Positions 53,785 to 63,753 of a DNA stretch of 64,000 nucleotides are shown here, piece after piece. This DNA comes from Croceivirga sp. (GTDB lineage Bacteria > Bacteroidota > Bacteroidia > Flavobacteriales > Flavobacteriaceae), in NCBI GenBank assembly GCA_028284935.1, contig JANQQQ010000012.1:186001-250000 (forward strand), in the 5' to 3' direction. A model generated the notes under the pieces. That model worked only from the letters and a program-made list of their open reading frames with translations, was not told the origin of the DNA and searched no databases. A program made the position numbers and the translations under genes. The number at the start of each line of letters is the position of its first letter. Positions within the stretch are counted from its first letter, which is position 1.

Positions 53785-56700
53785 ATGAAAACGGTCAACG
53801 TCTTTTTCGCCCTTATATGGACCATCATTTTTATGGGTCAGGTCAAGGCCCAAAACATTTTGGATACCATCTCTTTTCATCATATACCGCGTGGATTGTC
53901 GCAGACATCGGCCACCCAAATATTTGAGGATAGCGAAGGGTTTTTATGGGTAGGTACACCCAACGGACTGAATAAGTTTAATGGTACCACTTTTGAGATC
54001 TATGAAAAGGGTACCGAAACGGCAGTAGGATTGACCGATGGTTACGTGGAGAGTATTTATGAAGACCAAGATGGCGAACTTTACATTGGCACCAATCAAG
54101 GTTTAAATATTTATGATAGACAACTGGATTTGATAAAACCTTTTCCATTTCTTCCCTCTGGAGCGTTTTTGCAATCAAAATATATTGGGGCCATTGCCAA
54201 ACATCACGATTTTTTATGGCTGGGGACGGACAATAGTGGCGTGTTCAGGTATGATATGGATACTGGTGAAACCAAACAGATCTTATTTGATGAAATTTAT
54301 AAAGGAGGCCCCAGTAACCATTACATTGTAGAGCTGTTTCCTATATCCGATCATAAGTTATTAATGATTACCCAGGCTTCCATTTATATGATCAATGAGG
54401 ACTTACAGGTAATTTTCCAAATAAAAGAACCCCAAGATATCAGTAGGGCGATACAAGTGGCTGAACGTGAATTTATGTTGGGGACGCATCAAGGGGAGCT
54501 TATTAGCTTGAAAATAGACGAGAACGATGTTTTCACTACAAAAACCATCCCCATAACCCCAGGCCATGCTATTCTATCGCTAGCAATGGACGAATACCAA
54601 AACACTTGGCTGGGCAGTGAAAATGGAGGGTTATCCATCTACTCAAGCTCGGATTTAACCATAGAAACCATTAAACACGATGTTGGTGACCCAAATTCCA
54701 TTTCGAGCAATTCAATTTGGTCCATTCACAAAGCGAGAAACGGAGTGATGTGGCTGGGGCCATTTAAAAAAGGTCTGAGTTTCTATGATAAGGAGTATTA
54801 CAAATTCAAGCATATTCAAACCGATCCCTTCAATCCCGTATCATTGAGTAATAATCTGGTCAACAGCTTTTTGGAGACCGAAGACGGAGACCTCTGGATA
54901 GGGACTGACGGGGGTGGGCTTAATTTTTGGAACCGTAAGAAAAATACATTCGAAGTCTATTCCTTATCCAATGGAAGACTACATAGTGATGTGGTATTAT
55001 CGTTTTTACGGGATAAAAACAACAAAATATGGATTGGGTCATGGGCAAAAGGACTTGCCATTTTTGACCCTCAAACCAAGAAATTTGAAACTTGGACAAA
55101 GGAAAATTCGTTTTTGGGCTCCAATAATGTAACCGATATTCTTGAGGACAATGAAGGTCGTATTTGGATGGTCACCCTTTTTGGTGGCGTCCACATCTAT
55201 TTTCCGGAATCGGGTGCACATCAACATGTGAGTGTTCGCTCCGAACGTGATGGTTCTGAAACAGTGACGGTGGCACGACTGTATGAAGATCACAGAGGAC
55301 AGATATGGGTTGGTTCTCAAACTTCAGGTCTCTTCCGCCTTAAAGAAAACAAGGGTAGTTGGATTCCTGTTCATTACCATTCCATAAATGAAGAAAGGTC
55401 CATAAGCAATGATTTTATCAATACCATGTATGAAGACGCCAATGGTGATTTTTGGGTGGGAACCCAGGCGGGATTAAATAAATATTTACCAAAAATTGAC
55501 GCATTTGAGGCTATTACCAAGAAAAATGGACTGGTAAATGACGCTATTAAAGGTATTGAAGGTGATGGCAACGGTCACCTTTGGTTAAGTACGGGCGGCG
55601 GTATTGCAAGGTACAATCCTGAGAATGGGGATTTCATTCATTATGATGAGGACGATGGTCTTCAAGGAAATGAATTTAATGCGTCTTCCGTTCTCAGGAC
55701 CAAGACCAACGAGCTTGTTTTTGGGGGTAGTAACGGGTTCAATATATTTCAACCGGAAGCCATTGTAAAAAGGCAAGATGTACCCAAGGTGTTGGTATCC
55801 GGTCTACGTCTTTTTAATAAACCTGTTAGGCCCAACGATGGTACAGGAATTCTGTCCAACGACATTAGTCAGACAGATACCCTTTTCCTGTCCTATAATC
55901 AAGATGTGGTTGATTTTCAGTTTCAGGCCCTCACCTACAGACATCCCGAAAGGGTCCAATATGCTTATTTTTTGGAAAATTTTGAACCAGAATGGAATTA
56001 CGTGGAAGGAGACCAACATGCTACATATACCAACTTAAGCCCCGGAGATTATATTTTAAGGATAAAATCAACCAATTCCGATGGGGTTTGGGTCAACAAT
56101 GAAACCTCAATGGTCATCTGCATTACCCCTCCTTATTGGCAGACATGGTGGTTTAGAACACTTGTTATCACATGTTTTGCCATGACCATTTTTCTGGCAC
56201 ATAAGCTAAGGGTAATGCGCCTTAAGCGGTATCAAATTAAGTTGGAAAATGAAATTGATGAACGCACCCACGAACTAAAAGAAAAGCATGAAAAACTAAT
56301 GGCCGTTGCTGATGAGCTTTCCGATAAAAATGAAGAGATACAACGTTTTGCCTTTGCCGTTTCCCATGATTTAAAAAGCCCCCTGAACAGTATTAAGGGA
56401 ATTGCAAGCCTTATTCCCATGGAAGTGGATATGACCAAATCCAAGGACATGCAGGAATATGTTCAATACATCGATGAAACATGTGATTTGATGACCAACT
56501 TGATTGCTGACATCACCAAGATTGCCAAGCTGGGTAAAATAGAAAACAAAAACGAAGTGCTGGATACCAACGAAATGGTGGACTTGGCAAGTAATTTGGT
56601 TCAAGGACGTTTATTGGAACATAAAGCCAAGTTATATATAAGTAAAGGGCTCCCCAAAATTTATGGTGACCGAAATCGGGTGGTGCAGGTCTTTGAAAAT

Positions 56701-57042
56701 CTTATTGACAATGCTATTAAGTATATGGGAGATCAAAAAAATCCCATGGTGAGAATTGAAGCGCAAAATGGAGCGGACATTAATCAGTTTAAGGTTATTG
56801 ACAATGGTTCCGGTATGACGCAAAATGAACTGGAAAAACTATTCACCCCTTTTGAACGCTTTGACGGCAGTGTTGAAGGCTCCGGACTTGGGCTGTATAT
56901 GGTAAAAAAGATTATTGATTCCCATGATGGTGCCATTGTAGCAAAATCAGACGGTAAGGGAAAGGGAACCACTTTTACGATTACATTGCCTTCGATAAAA
57001 TCGAACAAGGAAGCGCAGATTAGGCTGGGAAAAACCCTCTAA
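53785..57042 (+). CDS. Propeller-type sensor histidine kinase
   Basis: 1085 residues with a signal peptide (cleavage after VKAQ). Periplasmic part: about twelve Reg_prop/two-component propeller repeats (LWVGTPNGLNKFN, LWLGTDNSGVFRYD, IWIGSWAKGLAIFD, FWVGTQAGLNKYL) forming two beta-propellers, then a Y_Y_Y domain (YAYFLENFEPEWNYVEGDQ). A membrane helix is near residues 790-810. The cytoplasmic part has a coiled linker, HisKA with His861 in VSHDLKSPLNS, and HATPase boxes NLIDNAIKYM, DNGSGM and GSGLGLYMVKK. Receiver and AraC-HTH domains of true hybrid systems are absent, so a separate response regulator is needed. None is adjacent. It probably senses a glycan or other surface ligand. Confidence 0.92.
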   Translation: MKTVNVFFALIWTIIFMGQVKAQNILDTISFHHIPRGLSQTSATQIFEDSEGFLWVGTPNGLNKFNGTTFEIYEKGTETAVGLTDGYVESIYEDQDGELYIGTNQGLNIYDRQLDLIKPFPFLPSGAFLQSKYIGAIAKHHDFLWLGTDNSGVFRYDMDTGETKQILFDEIYKGGPSNHYIVELFPISDHKLLMITQASIYMINEDLQVIFQIKEPQDISRAIQVAEREFMLGTHQGELISLKIDENDVFTTKTIPITPGHAILSLAMDEYQNTWLGSENGGLSIYSSSDLTIETIKHDVGDPNSISSNSIWSIHKARNGVMWLGPFKKGLSFYDKEYYKFKHIQTDPFNPVSLSNNLVNSFLETEDGDLWIGTDGGGLNFWNRKKNTFEVYSLSNGRLHSDVVLSFLRDKNNKIWIGSWAKGLAIFDPQTKKFETWTKENSFLGSNNVTDILEDNEGRIWMVTLFGGVHIYFPESGAHQHVSVRSERDGSETVTVARLYEDHRGQIWVGSQTSGLFRLKENKGSWIPVHYHSINEERSISNDFINTMYEDANGDFWVGTQAGLNKYLPKIDAFEAITKKNGLVNDAIKGIEGDGNGHLWLSTGGGIARYNPENGDFIHYDEDDGLQGNEFNASSVLRTKTNELVFGGSNGFNIFQPEAIVKRQDVPKVLVSGLRLFNKPVRPNDGTGILSNDISQTDTLFLSYNQDVVDFQFQALTYRHPERVQYAYFLENFEPEWNYVEGDQHATYTNLSPGDYILRIKSTNSDGVWVNNETSMVICITPPYWQTWWFRTLVITCFAMTIFLAHKLRVMRLKRYQIKLENEIDERTHELKEKHEKLMAVADELSDKNEEIQRFAFAVSHDLKSPLNSIKGIASLIPMEVDMTKSKDMQEYVQYIDETCDLMTNLIADITKIAKLGKIENKNEVLDTNEMVDLASNLVQGRLLEHKAKLYISKGLPKIYGDRNRVVQVFENLIDNAIKYMGDQKNPMVRIEAQNGADINQFKVIDNGSGMTQNELEKLFTPFERFDGSVEGSGLGLYMVKKIIDSHDGAIVAKSDGKGKGTTFTITLPSIKSNKEAQIRLGKTL

Positions 57043-57228
57043 AGTTTGGGAAACCCACTAAAGATTTATTTTTGAGCCCGTTGCTAAGATGGTGCTGGAA
57101 TTAATGCACCAGGGTAATCCCATTTTCCAATTTAACCCCATCATACTGGGTTAAATTTGACAAAACTGGTTTTCGTTCATCATCAAAATTTCGCGTATTT
57201 CATAATTCTGGGGTTTTAGTACCTTTTA

Positions 57229-58062
57229 ATGATGAAAGTAATGTTTGCCTTTTCAGTACTGCTCCTATTTTTAATCCATCAGGATGTGGCTTCTCAAGAA
57301 AATCGTTTTGACAAAAGGGTCGATTTGTTATTGGCCCAATTTGACTGTAAAACGGATGTGGATGATCTACATACCGCAGCAGCCTTTGCCACACTCCTGG
57401 TGCATCCGGACTTCAAAGATGTGCACTACCATTCCGTGGTGGGCACCTATGGTATTCAAGAAGGGCTTTATGTTCCACCCGAAGCGCTTTTTGAACTAGC
57501 CTTTGCAAGTCATTGGTCGGATGCCCATAATAACCCTCAAAGCGCTCAACAAGAAGTTCTTGGCAAAGTCAATACAACACTTTCCAAGGGTGGGGATATA
57601 TGGATTGCAGATGCAGGACAATCAAATTTTTCGGCAAAATGGATAATGGCCCTGGTTGAAATGCACCCGGAATTAGATGTAAAAAGTCGTGTCCATATTG
57701 TACAGCATAGCAATTGGAATGAAGAAGTGACCACCCCAGATTTATTGGAGTATGTAAAAACAACCATTGATTATCATAAAATTCCGGATGGAAATGCGGT
57801 GGGTAATGGCACTCCTGGTTTTCGATCGGATGAAAAAATAAGGTGGCAAAAGTATTTTGAGCATTCCAACGATTTAAAAAAGGTTTGGGAATTGGCCATA
57901 GCCATAGGGGACCAATACAATGGAAAGGAAGGTCGCTATCTCAACGCCTCCATTGCTGCAGGGGGGTTGGATTTTTCTGATTTATCCGAAATATGTTATA
58001 TTCTGGGATTGGAGAATATCAAAGATGGGAATGCGTTCTTTGAAATGATTTCAACGCCGTAA
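57229..58062 (+). CDS. Exported nucleoside-hydrolase-like protein
   Basis: 277 residues with a signal peptide (VMFAFSVLLLFLIHQDVAS). DCKTDVDDLHTAAAFATLL near residue 38 resembles the D-x-D-x-x-x-D-D calcium motif of nucleoside hydrolases, and GDIWIADAGQSNFSAKWIMALVE, HIVQHSNWNEE and FRSDEKIRWQKYF follow. I do not recall a named family for this branch. A DUF1593-like fold is one alternative. It could cleave N-ribosidic or related bonds in the periplasm. The gene stands alone. Confidence 0.6.
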   Translation: MMKVMFAFSVLLLFLIHQDVASQENRFDKRVDLLLAQFDCKTDVDDLHTAAAFATLLVHPDFKDVHYHSVVGTYGIQEGLYVPPEALFELAFASHWSDAHNNPQSAQQEVLGKVNTTLSKGGDIWIADAGQSNFSAKWIMALVEMHPELDVKSRVHIVQHSNWNEEVTTPDLLEYVKTTIDYHKIPDGNAVGNGTPGFRSDEKIRWQKYFEHSNDLKKVWELAIAIGDQYNGKEGRYLNASIAAGGLDFSDLSEICYILGLENIKDGNAFFEMISTP

Positions 58063-58081
58063 AATTGCGGGCAGTGCGGCC

Positions 58082-58981
58082 TTATAAAGCGGCCACGTTT
58101 TTATCCTTTGAACGCTGTTTTTTACTTGGTTTGGTAGTGTCCGTAATCATTTTATCATCTTTCCAAACGCCTTTGGTCATTAGCTTGCCATCTTTTCCAA
58201 AGAAGGCTCCCTTACCCGATCGACGGTCATCTTTCCATTGACCTATATACTTTTCCCCATTGGGCCAAAAATAGGTGCCTTGACCGTTTCGTCTATCTCT
58301 TTCGTAATTTCCTTCATAGTACTCCCCGTCCTTCCAATAGAAGGTGCCTTGACCATGACGCTCATTATTTTTCCATTGTCCTACGTATCGACCGCCTGTG
58401 TTCAAAATGGCAACACCATAGCCATTGGCTTTCCCATTAACAACTTGACCCACATAATGTACCTGACTCGCCTTACTATTGGTAAAAGCAAGATATTCCC
58501 CAAATGACTTTTGGTAAAGCTGACGTTTCATTTTTGCCAATTGCATTTTGGTCTTGGAGAGCACAAAATTGAGGGAATCCAACTGGTCAATTTTTGAATT
58601 TGGCACCGTATTTTCCACTATACTTGCTGTATCCTCTACGTTAAGCGATACCAAAGCCCTCGAGGCCAAATCGTCCTCAAATTCAAGAAATTTCTTGGCA
58701 ATGGCCATACGTAATCCCACCCCATATTCTCCATCGTTTATCAGTTCCCTTCCTTGGCTCTGATATTGTGCCAGGGCATCTTGATAAAGGCCTTGAACTA
58801 GGAGGGAGTCCGTTTTCAACAAGGATTTTTGGGTACAAAGTCGTTGTTCCAAATCTTCAATAACTGCCTGCTGACCTTTCAGTTGTTTCCTTTGTTTGAT
58901 CTGATGCCATCCCAAAAAGGAAACGCCAATCATTAGTATGGCGAAGACGCTTGATGTTAAAAATCTTTGGTTACTCTTCAT
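58082..58981 (-). CDS. Membrane-anchored MORN-repeat protein
   Basis: 299 residues. One membrane segment near residues 8-25 (LTSSVFAILMIGVSFLGW), a charged coiled-coil-like stretch around 30-165 and then five MORN repeats at about 175-285 (YVGQVVNGKANGYG, YVGQWKNNERHGQG, YEGNYERDRRNGQG, YIGQWKDDRRSGKG). MORN repeats bind lipids or proteins in the periplasm or at membranes. It is the last gene of a three-gene operon with a DUF2490 barrel and a larger MORN-like protein, gaps 32 and 8 bases. Confidence 0.85.
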   Translation of the reverse strand: MKSNQRFLTSSVFAILMIGVSFLGWHQIKQRKQLKGQQAVIEDLEQRLCTQKSLLKTDSLLVQGLYQDALAQYQSQGRELINDGEYGVGLRMAIAKKFLEFEDDLASRALVSLNVEDTASIVENTVPNSKIDQLDSLNFVLSKTKMQLAKMKRQLYQKSFGEYLAFTNSKASQVHYVGQVVNGKANGYGVAILNTGGRYVGQWKNNERHGQGTFYWKDGEYYEGNYERDRRNGQGTYFWPNGEKYIGQWKDDRRSGKGAFFGKDGKLMTKGVWKDDKMITDTTKPSKKQRSKDKNVAAL

Positions 58982-59013
58982 GATGGTTTTTGGTATACAT
59001 ATCCATATACGTA

Positions 59014-59841
59014 CTAATCGGTGAAATGGATTGCAGGAAGCTTATTTTTTACCTTCCTGATATCTGGGGAGAAATAAACGTGAAAGCGCATGGTCCAATT
59101 TTGCTTAAAAATCCCAGCGTTTTCCAAAGTTTGTCCCTGCGAATACATTAATCCTCCGGCAATTTTTAAACGAGGTGTCAAAATATAACCCAAAGTGGTG
59201 GTCAATCGCAAATCCTCCATAACGCTACCCACCACGGCTTTTCCACTTTGCATGATGACTTCAGCCTCAGGGGAAATATAAACGGTTCCCGTTTCCAATT
59301 TGTGGCTGTTCAATGGAATTTTAGCACGAAACAAATAGCGCCAACGATTTCTAAAAATATATTCACTATTTTCTTCAAAACCTTGGGTCCATCGATGTTC
59401 AATTCTAATGCGATGATAAATCATGGCACTGTAGACGGGTTGCGCAAATTGATATTGATGCCAGATACGCCATTCTGGAACAACATTTCGATCGTCCGAA
59501 GACTCATCGGTATTGAAATTGATCCGTAGTACCCCACCCAAGCTAAAGTTGATATTTTTTGAATAAAGATATCCTAAGGCATGACGATTGTATACCTGCC
59601 CAATTTGTCCAATAAAAGGGGTGTTTTCTGTTTCCTCAAAACGAAAATGGGTCTGGGCATCCCAGTAGAGTCGTTTTGAAATTCTAATGGCTCCATAGGT
59701 ATTGAACCAGACTCGAGTCTTTGGTTCCTTGAACTCCGATTCTTCTGGAAGTACCTCCCCTTCTTGGGCGTGAAGGGATCCCGAAGCAAGAATTATCGCA
59801 AGGAGCAAATTTCTAAGGAGGTTGTTATAATTGTATGCCAT
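59014..59841 (-). CDS. DUF2490 outer-membrane protein
   Basis: 275 residues from the ATG at 59841 (a GTG two codons upstream is possible). A signal peptide (LLRNLLLAIILASGSLHAQ) precedes a beta-rich chain with DUF2490 features: RVWFNTYGAIRISKRLYWDAQTHFRFEE, QVYNRHALGYLYSKNINFSLGGVLRI, IYHRIRIEHRWTQG and a final aromatic strand pattern. A ~12-14-strand outer-membrane barrel is likely. It lies between two MORN-type genes on one transcript. Confidence 0.82.
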   Translation of the reverse strand: MAYNYNNLLRNLLLAIILASGSLHAQEGEVLPEESEFKEPKTRVWFNTYGAIRISKRLYWDAQTHFRFEETENTPFIGQIGQVYNRHALGYLYSKNINFSLGGVLRINFNTDESSDDRNVVPEWRIWHQYQFAQPVYSAMIYHRIRIEHRWTQGFEENSEYIFRNRWRYLFRAKIPLNSHKLETGTVYISPEAEVIMQSGKAVVGSVMEDLRLTTTLGYILTPRLKIAGGLMYSQGQTLENAGIFKQNWTMRFHVYFSPDIRKVKNKLPAIHFTD

Positions 59842-59849
59842 GGTCACCG

Positions 59850-61793
59850 TTACCCTTCCAATGGTTTTAGGTTGAACAATTGAAGAACAACCTTTGGGTT
59901 CCGTTCCTTTCGAAGTTTTCGCTCCATTTTTGAAGTATCCTCTTCCCTTAGTTCCAGCATTCTTTCATAGGAGTTCTGAAAAAGTAGTTGTAAATCCCTG
60001 GCATTTTCGCAATTCAATCCATTTTCCACTTTTTCCAACATATAGGGAATCAAAACATTAGTATAGGCGGAAGAGATGCGTTTTTTTACGGATTCGTCCA
60101 TAATTGTTGCCGTAAATGGGTTAAACACGGCATCGGTGTACTTTTTTTGCAGTTCCAAAGACCTTTCAGGTAGTTTTACAAGCTGTTGGGAAAGGGCGTC
60201 AAAATCGAGCAAACAGCTAATCAGCATTCGTGCCCGATTCAATTTTTCATTGCCTGTTGGCATTTCGGCATAATCCCTTAGAAGGACTTCAGTAGTGAAT
60301 TTTATAGTATTCAAGGCCTTTAGTTCCCTTTTGCTTAGTCCTTGGCGCACAGAATCGGGGAATTGGTTCAAGGCATTGGCCTGGGCAATCATTTGTTCTT
60401 CGAGAAGCACAAACTCTTGTTGCTGTTTGTCGTCCTCAAGTTTTTGTCCCAGGGTAACTTTAATTTGCTCCAGACTTTGATAGGCGTATTCTGCCATCGC
60501 CAAATAACCGGCCACTCCCCTTGCCCCAAAATTGGCCGAATCACCATCTGGACCCAAAAATGTTTCAGTGTTACCGTTGTCATCCACAACAACAATTTGG
60601 GCAGATGGCTTGCCATTGGGGAAAAGGTAGTTGGATAACATGTCTTCACTAAGGTTTTCGGTAATTCCCAAATCTTCCAATTTTACCAATGTACCCAAAG
60701 GCCGCAGAAATGAACTGTCAAGTGCAACAATGGTGCGGTAGAAGGTATTGGCCTGGTCATCGGAACGCTTTATTAAATTCAATCTCGTATTTTCCAAAAA
60801 ACCTTTACTGATGGCATTGGCATCCACCGCTAATTTTACCGTGGAATCCAATTGTCTTCTTGAAATCGAATCCAATGGAAAGTAGGGGGCCTTTACTTTA
60901 AATCCTTCCAAAAATTTATTGGAACCCAATTCTGAAAGGATGTCGTCTATTTTTTGGTAATAGGAACTGTTCTGCACCAATAATTCATTGATTCCCTTGG
61001 AAAAGTCAATGGCAGTATTAGAGGAATGGTCGGCATAAATTGAAACCAAAGTACTATAGCCCTCATCCAAATCAATAATCTTTGAACGGGTAGCGGTATC
61101 GCTAAATATTTCAATTGGAATTGGAATTCCACCAGCATTCACTTCAATTTTCCCCAACCATCCGTTAGTAAAGAACCAATTTTCAATATTATATGCTTCA
61201 TTTGAGAATAAAGACCATGTATCATGAGCCAATCCATTCCTTAAAAAGCGACCAACCAAGGTGCCTTGGGCATTTCCAATGGTGAAACTCTGCTGTGGTA
61301 TGCCATCCAAAAAGTCTATCTCACTAAAAAACAAGGTGTCAAGGATTTGGGAATCCTTTATTTTCTTTTCGGAGAAACTCCATTTGCCCTCGGGCTTTCC
61401 TTGGTTCAATTCCCCTTTTGCCTCTTGTAAGGAGCCATTTACATTGACGCTATATTGAAAACCGGAAACATTGGTGGTACTATCCGTACTAAATTCGCCA
61501 AACTGAAATATCCAATTGCCTTGAGGTAGGCCGTCGTCAAAGTTTCCTTCAAACAAAAACGATTGATCGTTGTTTTTCAAGAGTGCACCCAAATTCGAAC
61601 GTTCCATTTTAAAGGACCCATCAAAAATGGTGTCAATTCCAACTACCTGATAAGTAAATCTTGCTTTGCCCTGATAAGCACCTATGGTATAATTTCCGTT
61701 GTACAAATTCCTTTTTTGCCCTAAACACTGATGGGAAATTGAAGAAAGAAGTAAAAGTGCCCAGAAGCACGTGTGCGTAATTCTTTTGGTCAT
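59850..61793 (-). CDS. Exported MORN-like protein with helical C-terminus
   Basis: 647 residues with a signal peptide (CFWALLLLSSISHQCLGQ). Residues 25-230 carry degenerate MORN-like units (YNGNYTIGAYQGKARF, FEGNFDDGLPQGNWIFQFGEF, GELNQGKPEGKWSFSEK, LVGRFLRNGLAHDTWSLF). Residues 240-647 are mostly helical and charged, with Leu/Glu-rich segments (QSLEQIKVTLGQKLEDDKQQQEFVLLEEQM). No known domain. First gene of the operon with the DUF2490 barrel and a second MORN protein; a trans-envelope complex is a plausible but untested idea. Confidence 0.8.
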   Translation of the reverse strand: MTKRITHTCFWALLLLSSISHQCLGQKRNLYNGNYTIGAYQGKARFTYQVVGIDTIFDGSFKMERSNLGALLKNNDQSFLFEGNFDDGLPQGNWIFQFGEFSTDSTTNVSGFQYSVNVNGSLQEAKGELNQGKPEGKWSFSEKKIKDSQILDTLFFSEIDFLDGIPQQSFTIGNAQGTLVGRFLRNGLAHDTWSLFSNEAYNIENWFFTNGWLGKIEVNAGGIPIPIEIFSDTATRSKIIDLDEGYSTLVSIYADHSSNTAIDFSKGINELLVQNSSYYQKIDDILSELGSNKFLEGFKVKAPYFPLDSISRRQLDSTVKLAVDANAISKGFLENTRLNLIKRSDDQANTFYRTIVALDSSFLRPLGTLVKLEDLGITENLSEDMLSNYLFPNGKPSAQIVVVDDNGNTETFLGPDGDSANFGARGVAGYLAMAEYAYQSLEQIKVTLGQKLEDDKQQQEFVLLEEQMIAQANALNQFPDSVRQGLSKRELKALNTIKFTTEVLLRDYAEMPTGNEKLNRARMLISCLLDFDALSQQLVKLPERSLELQKKYTDAVFNPFTATIMDESVKKRISSAYTNVLIPYMLEKVENGLNCENARDLQLLFQNSYERMLELREEDTSKMERKLRKERNPKVVLQLFNLKPLEG

Positions 61794-61903
61794 TTAGTGT
61801 CCGGATTTAGCCCAACTTTATTGAAAAATTGCAACTATATCCTGTTATACGTAAAGCATGCGGGAATAGACTACGCGTGCTTCATTTTTTTCGAATTTGG
61901 ATT

Positions 61904-63100
61904 CTATTTCATTGCAACTTTATCGCCAGAATAAGTAACGCGATATATGGCATCTCCATAATCATCCGAGATTAACATGGAACCATCATCCAAGATAAGT
62001 ATATCTACCGGTCTCCCAAACTGCTCTTGGCTTTCATGATCCAACCATCCATCTATAAATGTGGTGTAACCTATTGCTTCATTTCCATCCAATTCAACCA
62101 AGGAGATTCGGTAACCTACCTTTTTAGAGCGGTTCCATGAGCCGTGTTCAGCAACAAAAGCATAGTTTTTGTACTTCTCAGGAAACATATTGCCGCGATA
62201 AAATTTAACTGCCAAAGGTGCTGTATGGGGACCCATCTCCTGGACCGGGGATTTAAAATCTGAGCATGGCCGTTGCTTTCCAAACTCGGGGTCAGGAATG
62301 TTGCTGCCATGGCAAAAAGGATAACCATAATGTTGTCCCACCTCTTCTACCCTGTTCAATTCGCAGGGCGGAATATCATCTCCCATCATATCGCGACCGT
62401 TATCCGTAAACCAAAGCTCTTTAGTCTCCGGATGCCAGGTAAACCCCACGGTATTTCTGACGCCATGAGCATAAATCTCGCGGTTACCACCATCAGGATC
62501 CATTCGGGTGATGGTAGCGTACCGTTGGTCTGACACCGTACTGTCACAAATATTGCAAGGTGCCCCCACCGGAACATATAACTTGTCATCGGGACCAAAA
62601 GCAATGTACTTCCATCCATGGTGAAATTCCGTAGGATAGTCATCATAAACAACAACGGGTTCGGTGGGATTGTCCAATTGGGACTCGATATTATCATAAC
62701 GCAACAAGCGACCTACTTCCGCTACATATAAGGAACCGTTTCTGAATGCCACACCATTGGGAACCTCTAAAGTACTGTCCACTACCTTTATATGGTCCGC
62801 TTTGTAATCATGATCAAAATCTTGAACGGCATATACGGTTTTCTCATTACGTGTTCCCACAAATAGGGTGCCTTCGTCTCCCATGGCCATGGAGCGGGCA
62901 CCATCCAAACCATCAGCATACACCTCAATGGTAAATCCTTCCGGTAAATTCAATCGTTCTATGGGCAAATCGCTTATGGGCTCTTCGAATTCGGTAGGGT
63001 TTGGCGTGTTTGATTCTTTGGGGGTCTCCCTACAGCCTATAAAAATTGAACAACAAATAACTAAGATGACACAGCATATTTTATGTGATAGGGCGATCAT
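61904..63100 (-). CDS. Sorbosone-dehydrogenase-like lipoprotein
   Basis: 398 residues. A lipoprotein signal (CCVILVICCSIFIGC) leads to a six-bladed propeller of the PQQ-dependent sugar dehydrogenase/L-sorbosone dehydrogenase family: LPEGFTIEVYADGLDGARSMAMG, PNGVAFRNGSLYVAEVGRLLRYDN, HGWKYIAFGPDDKLYVPVGAPCNICDS, GVRNTVGFTWHPETKELWFTDNGRD and VGQHYGYPFCHG. Members use PQQ or heme to oxidise sugars, although several are non-catalytic. It is monocistronic. Confidence 0.88.
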   Translation of the reverse strand: MIALSHKICCVILVICCSIFIGCRETPKESNTPNPTEFEEPISDLPIERLNLPEGFTIEVYADGLDGARSMAMGDEGTLFVGTRNEKTVYAVQDFDHDYKADHIKVVDSTLEVPNGVAFRNGSLYVAEVGRLLRYDNIESQLDNPTEPVVVYDDYPTEFHHGWKYIAFGPDDKLYVPVGAPCNICDSTVSDQRYATITRMDPDGGNREIYAHGVRNTVGFTWHPETKELWFTDNGRDMMGDDIPPCELNRVEEVGQHYGYPFCHGSNIPDPEFGKQRPCSDFKSPVQEMGPHTAPLAVKFYRGNMFPEKYKNYAFVAEHGSWNRSKKVGYRISLVELDGNEAIGYTTFIDGWLDHESQEQFGRPVDILILDDGSMLISDDYGDAIYRVTYSGDKVAMK

Positions 63101-63246
63101 TGGGTACTATATTTTCGAGATTTTGTCAGTTTTTAAAATCGTTGGCAAAATACCACATTTGCAAATAGTAACCTTGGGAACAAAAAGATATTACGATTTT
63201 TTATGAATCGGAAAAGCGCGGTATTGAAGTATGATGGGGTATTGGG

Positions 63247-63558
63247 TCAAAGTCCAAGCAGATATTCTGCCATTTCCTTTTCGAGTACATGATACTGTCT
63301 TATGGAGTTCTCCACTTTTTCAGTAGCAGCCTTGAAGTCAAGGGAATGGTGTTGTATTTCATCAAATAGGAGCATTTGCTTCTTTGCCAATGAGGAAAAG
63401 GCGTTTTTTAATTCCCTTAGTCTTATAAAGCATTCATAATTTTTTGGCTCATACTTATAGGAATTCAAATTTTTAGCCAAGTGCAAGACGCATCTGTGAT
63501 TCCTTTCTAGCCTTAAAATCAATTGTTCAAAATCTAATTGGGATTCGGTTGCGGTCAA
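63247..63558 (-). CDS. Small cytoplasmic protein of unknown function
   Basis: 103 residues with a TTG start at 63558; there is no ATG before residue 62, and an in-frame TAA lies seven codons upstream. All-helical, charged, with LRLERNHRCVLHLAKNLNSY and LRELKNAFSSLAKKQMLLFDEIQHH. No family recognised. It lies between the sugar dehydrogenase and the hibernation factor, which reads away from it. Confidence 0.5.
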   Translation of the reverse strand: MTATESQLDFEQLILRLERNHRCVLHLAKNLNSYKYEPKNYECFIRLRELKNAFSSLAKKQMLLFDEIQHHSLDFKAATEKVENSIRQYHVLEKEMAEYLLGL

Positions 63559-63662
63559 TCTGCTATCAAGTTTTGTTTATCCTAAAAGTCGTAATTAAAA
63601 TTAAGAAAAATCTTAATACCAGTTTTATGACGGATATCATCTTTTTAATCTTTAACAAGATT

Positions 63663-63670
63663 TAGCTTTG
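63663..63670 (+). promoter_or_regulatory. Possible -7 element of the hpf gene
   Basis: TAGCTTTG matches TAnnTTTG about 84 bases before the ATG at 63754. No clear -33 TTG, so tentative. Confidence 0.3.
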
Positions 63671-63753
63671 ATTTAATAACTACATAACTATACGATAATG
63701 AAAATGTTATGTAATTGAAAAGAAGGTAGTATTAAAACTAAAATTTACAGACT

